34,872 nucleotides of DNA from Clostridia bacterium (GTDB taxonomy: Bacteria > Bacillota > Clostridia > Oscillospirales > Acutalibacteraceae), in contig JAGAJB010000035.1 of NCBI GenBank assembly GCA_017626295.1, positions 1 through 34,872 on the forward strand, in the 5' to 3' direction. This document shows positions 31,902-34,872 of the stretch, one piece after another (within the stretch, counting starts at the first letter, position 1; the number at the start of each line of letters is the position of its first letter). The position numbers and the translations under genes were made by a program. The notes under the pieces are model-generated. The model made no database searches. It was not told the DNA's origin and saw only the letters and a list, made by a program, of their open reading frames with translations.

Positions 31902-32637
31902 TTATAGCTACCTCCAACATATTATGTTCGTTAACTATATGGTTTTGAGGAAAAATCAGCGTTCTGTACGCCGTTCCGTATTTTGAAAACGAGGTTTTAT
32001 AGATATGCTCTTTTGAAAGCACCTGCGTCATCCAAAGTGGAATACCGCCCGAACACTTAATTTCCATTAAGACCATTCCTTCGGGAAGGATCGGCGTTCC
32101 GTATACTTCGGATTCCAAAGATAAGTCCTCTTGTCTGCAAAGTATATTATCATCAAAGGTCACACGGAAGTCACTGCCGTCATTTGCATAAAATGCTTCT
32201 CGCTCATAGGAAAGAAAAACCAAAGGATGCAAAGTTTTATAGTAGTCGACGAAATAATCAACTTCCTCAGATATCTGTGTGTGCTTATGACAATGCTGCT
32301 CACGAGCAATCCACGCCATAGCTTCCTTTTCGGGAAGAGAAATGCGGCGCTTATATACCACGTGCTTATATTTTTTCTTCAGTTCTACAAACACCGTACT
32401 GTCCGGCTCAGCCCTGCCGTAACTGCGGATACGGAGTTTTTCTTTGTATGTCGGTTTCTCGATCGACCTGCGAATCAAAAGATAGGTATTTGTATCGTAA
32501 TAAATATTGCGGATCGTGGTACGGCCATACTTATCCAGTTTCATATACGGCTTCATTGCATCAAGCACTTTTGCTTTTTGTTCAAGCGTTATCATATATT
32601 TAATTTCATAGCGTTTGAACACCGTTTGAAATGCCAT
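31894..32637 (-). CDS. VTC-domain polyphosphate polymerase family protein
   Basis: A 247-residue protein made only of the VTC/CYTH-like triphosphate tunnel domain, which in yeast Vtc4 makes polyphosphate from ATP. The N-terminal FKRYEIKYMI, the strand NIYYDTNTYLLIRRS, basic strands KEKLRIRSYG and VFVELKKKYKHVVYKRRI, LSYEREAFY and the C-terminal MEIKCSGGIPLW with SKYGTAY supply the tunnel's Arg, Lys and Glu residues. No membrane segment is present, so DUF4956 is the likely anchor. AGGAGG is 10 bases before the ATG but lies within a perfect 11-bp hairpin (32647-32683). Confidence 0.93.
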   Translation of the reverse strand: MAFQTVFKRYEIKYMITLEQKAKVLDAMKPYMKLDKYGRTTIRNIYYDTNTYLLIRRSIEKPTYKEKLRIRSYGRAEPDSTVFVELKKKYKHVVYKRRISLPEKEAMAWIAREQHCHKHTQISEEVDYFVDYYKTLHPLVFLSYEREAFYANDGSDFRVTFDDNILCRQEDLSLESEVYGTPILPEGMVLMEIKCSGGIPLWMTQVLSKEHIYKTSFSKYGTAYRTLIFPQNHIVNEHNMLEVAINA

Positions 32638-32646
32638 AAAAACAAA

Positions 32647-32683
32647 TCCTCCTGTACCTTGATAGCATCATTGTACAGGAGGA
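32647..32683 (-). terminator. Hairpin carrying the VTC gene's Shine-Dalgarno
   Basis: On the - strand TCCTCCTGTAC (32683-32673) and GTACAGGAGGA (32657-32647) form a perfect 11-bp stem with a 15-base loop. The 3' arm contains the AGGAGGA of the VTC gene, followed by a T-rich TTTGTTTTT spacer to the ATG. It could end histidine kinase transcripts or hide the ribosome binding site. Confidence 0.7.
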
Positions 32684-32715
32684 AGATTGAAGTTTGATTG
32701 AAAACACTTTTATTT

Positions 32716-33948
32716 TTACATTTTAGGGACTTGAACAGTAAAGCACACTTTTCCATCATAGCAAGATACTTCTATTTTGCCGTGATGTGCTTCTACGATA
32801 GCTTTGGCAATTGCAAGTCCAAGACCATAGTGCTTGTCCTCGCCGTTGCGAGCTTCGTCTGCACGGTAGAAGCGTTCAAACAACTGTGCGATTTGTTCCT
32901 GCGGTATCGGCTCACTGTCATTGATAACCGAGAAAACAACGTTGCTTCGGGTATGAGTAAGGTTAATAAATACCTCTTTTCCGTTCTGAGAGTGCCTTAT
33001 AGCGTTGTCAACGAGAATGGATACGAGCTGACTGAGCTGTGTGCTATTTCCCAAGGCGATAATGCCGTCCGCTATCTGCGAATTGAGCGTTAGTCCGTTC
33101 TCAAAAGCGACGCTTTCAAATGGCAACACACCACCGGCGACCAAACGGCTTAAATCAAGATACTCCATTTGCGGCGTTACATTCTCAGTACGAGCAAGCT
33201 CCAAGAGTTGTCCAACCAACTTTCCCATTCTTTCATTTTCGTACTGAATATTCGCAAGCCATTGGTTATCGCCAATCTCACGTGACAGAAGTTCAGCATT
33301 GGCACTGACCACCGATACAGGCGTTTTAAGTTCGTGACCTGCATCCGAGATAAACTGCTTTTGCTTTTGATAACTTTCTTCAAGGGGTGTTACGATCTTT
33401 TTGGCCAAATATACCGCAAGAAAATATAGCGCAACGATGGCTACGCCGCCAAAGATGAGTGTATATCGGAACAGTGTATTCATACTTTCACGGATAATGG
33501 TATTGTCCATAAATGAAACAAGCGTGTAGTCACCCTTGTCCATCCTATAATACACCAAGTTATCGATCACACCGTTTGTGTCGGATTTTTCAAGTACCTG
33601 TCTTGCTGCGCTTTCAAGTTCGGCATCGGTATAAACGGCGGCATCGTCATTTCTTATCTCTATTACCTTGTTATCATAGGAGATTGCGACCGAGTAAAAG
33701 GTGGATAACTTGAATTGATTTGTGTCGAAATGGGGGGCTCTGTCGGGGAAAGGCTTCATAGGGTCAAAAGCGCCACCCATAGGTTTTTCCAGCATATACT
33801 GTTCTGCGTGTTCCTTTAGCATTTCCCGATTTGTTGTGGTAACCTCAAAGTAACTGGAAATATAAATAACGCAAAGTGTTCCTACCCACAGAAGCGTTAA
33901 AATACTCATAATGGCGGCAACGATCTTTTTTCTTGATTTCTTAAACAT
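32716..33948 (-). CDS. Membrane sensor histidine kinase
   Basis: A 410-residue sensor kinase: membrane segments at about residues 10-34 and 163-183 bracket an extracellular sensor domain of about 128 residues, followed by HisKA with the phosphorylated His in FISDAGHELKTP (H205), then HATPase_c with the N box DNAIRHS, the F box RFYRADEAR and the G box HYGLGLAIAKAI. The sensor part has no recognised fold; it is rich in Pro, Asp and Arg. ATG at 33948 overlaps the response-regulator stop, with GAGGT 6 bases upstream; a GTG at 33954 is also in frame. It is co-transcribed with the regulator and probably controls the VTC-DUF4956-lipoprotein genes downstream. Confidence 0.93.
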   Translation of the reverse strand: MFKKSRKKIVAAIMSILTLLWVGTLCVIYISSYFEVTTTNREMLKEHAEQYMLEKPMGGAFDPMKPFPDRAPHFDTNQFKLSTFYSVAISYDNKVIEIRNDDAAVYTDAELESAARQVLEKSDTNGVIDNLVYYRMDKGDYTLVSFMDNTIIRESMNTLFRYTLIFGGVAIVALYFLAVYLAKKIVTPLEESYQKQKQFISDAGHELKTPVSVVSANAELLSREIGDNQWLANIQYENERMGKLVGQLLELARTENVTPQMEYLDLSRLVAGGVLPFESVAFENGLTLNSQIADGIIALGNSTQLSQLVSILVDNAIRHSQNGKEVFINLTHTRSNVVFSVINDSEPIPQEQIAQLFERFYRADEARNGEDKHYGLGLAIAKAIVEAHHGKIEVSCYDGKVCFTVQVPKM

Positions 33949-34624
33949 CGTCACACCTCAATTCATAACCGATACCACGCACCGCTTTGATCTCCACCTT
34001 TGCGCCTACGAAGGTCATCTTTTTGCGGGTAAAGGACATATATACTTCTACGTTGTTGTATTCCGCTTCACTCTCAAAGCCCCAAATCTTAACAGCAAGC
34101 TGCTCACGGGTAAGTATCTGTCCTTGATTGGCAATGAGATATTCAAGGATACGGTATTCCTTTTCACTCAGGCGCACATCCTGCCCATTTGTCGTACAGG
34201 ATAGCGTGGATGTATTGGCATCAAGGCAAATATCTCCGTAACGGAGTGTGCCGTCTGCTGTGTTTATATTTCGTCTGCCAAGGGCACGAAGGCGAGCCAG
34301 CAATTCCTTAGTCATAAAAGGTTTTGTGAGGTAATCGTCAGCGCCACTGTCAAGGCCGGTTACTTTGTCATCAAGCTCCGCTTTTGCTGTCAGCATTAGG
34401 ATCGGTGTGCGTATACCTTTCTGTCGTGCCTTCTTTGCAACCTCGTATCCATTCATTCCGGGGAGCATAACATCAAGGATAATAATATCGTATATATCGC
34501 TCTCGATGGCTGCTAAACCGTCAAGACCATTTGCATAATGATCTACCTCATATTTTTCAAGACGCAGTATTTCACATAGAGCCTCTGCCATTCTTTTTTC
34601 ATCTTCAACGAGTAAAATCCGCAT
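33941..34624 (-). CDS. OmpR/PhoB-family response regulator
   Basis: A 227-residue transcription factor with a receiver domain (residues 1-115: acidic pair E7-D8, phosphoacceptor D51 in IILDVMLPG, Thr near 79, K101 in YLTKPF) and a C-terminal winged-helix DNA-binding domain (about 128-225: DVRLSEKEYRILEYL, TREQLAVKIWG, VRGIGYEL). It partners the histidine kinase that follows it. The in-frame ATG at 34648 is rejected because GGAGG is 7 bases before the ATG at 34624. A TATAAT with a weak -35 and three ATTGAA repeats lies upstream. Confidence 0.95.
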   Translation of the reverse strand: MRILLVEDEKRMAEALCEILRLEKYEVDHYANGLDGLAAIESDIYDIIILDVMLPGMNGYEVAKKARQKGIRTPILMLTAKAELDDKVTGLDSGADDYLTKPFMTKELLARLRALGRRNINTADGTLRYGDICLDANTSTLSCTTNGQDVRLSEKEYRILEYLIANQGQILTREQLAVKIWGFESEAEYNNVEVYMSFTRKKMTFVGAKVEIKAVRGIGYELRCDDV

Positions 34625-34646
34625 AGGGACACCTCCACTTGTATTC

Positions 34647-34687
34647 ATTATACCATAAAAGATTGAAAAATCATTGAAGAAATTGAA
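34647..34687 (-). promoter_or_regulatory. Response-regulator promoter with three ATTGAA repeats
   Basis: A perfect TATAAT (- strand, 34652-34647) lies 22 bases upstream of the ATG; the position 17 bases further up (AATGAT) is a poor -35. ATTGAA occurs (+ strand) at 34662-34667, 34673-34678 and 34682-34687, about one helical turn apart, as expected for OmpR-type binding sites and auto-activation. Confidence 0.45.
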
Positions 34688-34722
34688 AAATAGCGGCAGA
34701 GAGGTGTTAATCTCCCTGCCGC
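34683..34722 (-). terminator. Intrinsic terminator upstream of the response regulator
   Basis: GCGGCAGAGAG (34693-34703) and CTCCCTGCCGC (34712-34722) pair over 11 positions with one mismatch and an 8-base loop, followed on the - strand by TATTTTTC. It would stop transcripts arriving from beyond the window's right end. Confidence 0.8.
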
Positions 34723-34810
34723 CGTGCTTCTGTTAGTTGTAAATTATATCGTGATTTACGATTTCGGTGTCTCTGTTTAAGATAACAATTGCAGTTGAAA
34801 TAATAACGAT

Positions 34811-34852
34811 AAAAAATAATAGCAGACAATGAAAACCATTATCTGCTATTAT
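34811..34852 (-). terminator. Second intrinsic terminator near the right edge
   Basis: ATAATAGCAGA (34816-34826) and TCTGCTATTAT (34842-34852) form a perfect 11-bp stem with a 15-base loop. On the - strand it is followed by TTTTTT. No complete gene is seen in 34723-34810 or from 34853 to the window's end. Confidence 0.8.
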
Positions 34853-34872
34853 AGATATATTGTGTTAAGTTG

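Noticed and set aside
32131-32697. 188-codon open frame on the + strand
   Set aside because: Antisense to the VTC gene; its translation is a shadow without motifs, and the VTC motifs on the other strand are clear.
34733-34860. Hydrophobic - strand frame ending in a NHDIIYN tail
   Set aside because: It has no ATG, GTG or TTG start with a ribosome binding site in the window and runs through a terminator hairpin; it cannot be supported as a gene.

Overview
The window looks like a chromosomal segment of a low-GC, spore-forming Firmicute of class Clostridia, most likely a gut Oscillospirales/Ruminococcaceae-type organism. The evidence is AT-rich DNA, strong GGAGG ribosome binding sites, clostridial gene pairs (TIGR03960/TIGR03936 radical SAM pair, yajC with a TIGR04086-type membrane gene), sporulation or germination genes (cwlD, a spoIVFA/spoIVFB-like pair, a possible spoIIM-like gene) and a VTC/DUF4956/Cthe_2159-type cluster. 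No rRNA, tRNA, CRISPR array or intact transposase was seen.

Layout. 1-283: two tandem copies of a 129-bp element with near-inverted AT-rich ends, running up to the tgt start. 284-3112 (+): tgt, yajC, a TIGR04086-type membrane gene and a SpoIIM-like membrane gene, which meets a XerC/D-type recombinase tail to tail (3095-4123, -). 4124-4591 holds a perfect 14-bp palindrome and an unlisted 35-residue membrane ORF. 4592-9973 (-): radical SAM pair, cwlD, radA and a DUF6873-like gene, closely packed. 10091-11551 (-): O-antigen ligase/polymerase family membrane protein. 11660-18144 (-): M28 peptidase, DEDDh exonuclease with a zinc-ribbon tail, manA, ABC-F ATPase, LytM-domain protein and site-2 protease.

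18285-28976 is an accessory metabolic region: GH95 alpha-L-fucosidase, phenylacetate-CoA ligase and ACT protein (+); a DapA/NanA-family lyase (-); GNAT acetyltransferase, an unrecognised polytopic membrane protein and a GH110-like beta-helix glycosidase (+); then HAD phosphatase and ketopantoate reductase (-). GH95 and GH110 activities together fit alpha-fucosylated, alpha-galactosylated host glycans such as blood-group B structures. Both enzymes lack signal peptides, so short oligosaccharides would have to be imported.

29338-34624 (-) is a compact module: OmpR-type response regulator, histidine kinase, VTC-type polyphosphate polymerase domain protein, DUF4956 membrane protein and a beta-helix lipoprotein like the pectin-binding Cthe_2159. 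Its base composition looks more GC-rich than the preceding region, and a roughly 190-bp unexplained stretch separates the two.

A recurring design stands out: in three places (before the TIGR04086-type gene, the LytM gene and the VTC gene) a terminator-like hairpin carries the Shine-Dalgarno of the next gene in its 3' arm, with the T-run serving as spacer to the start codon.
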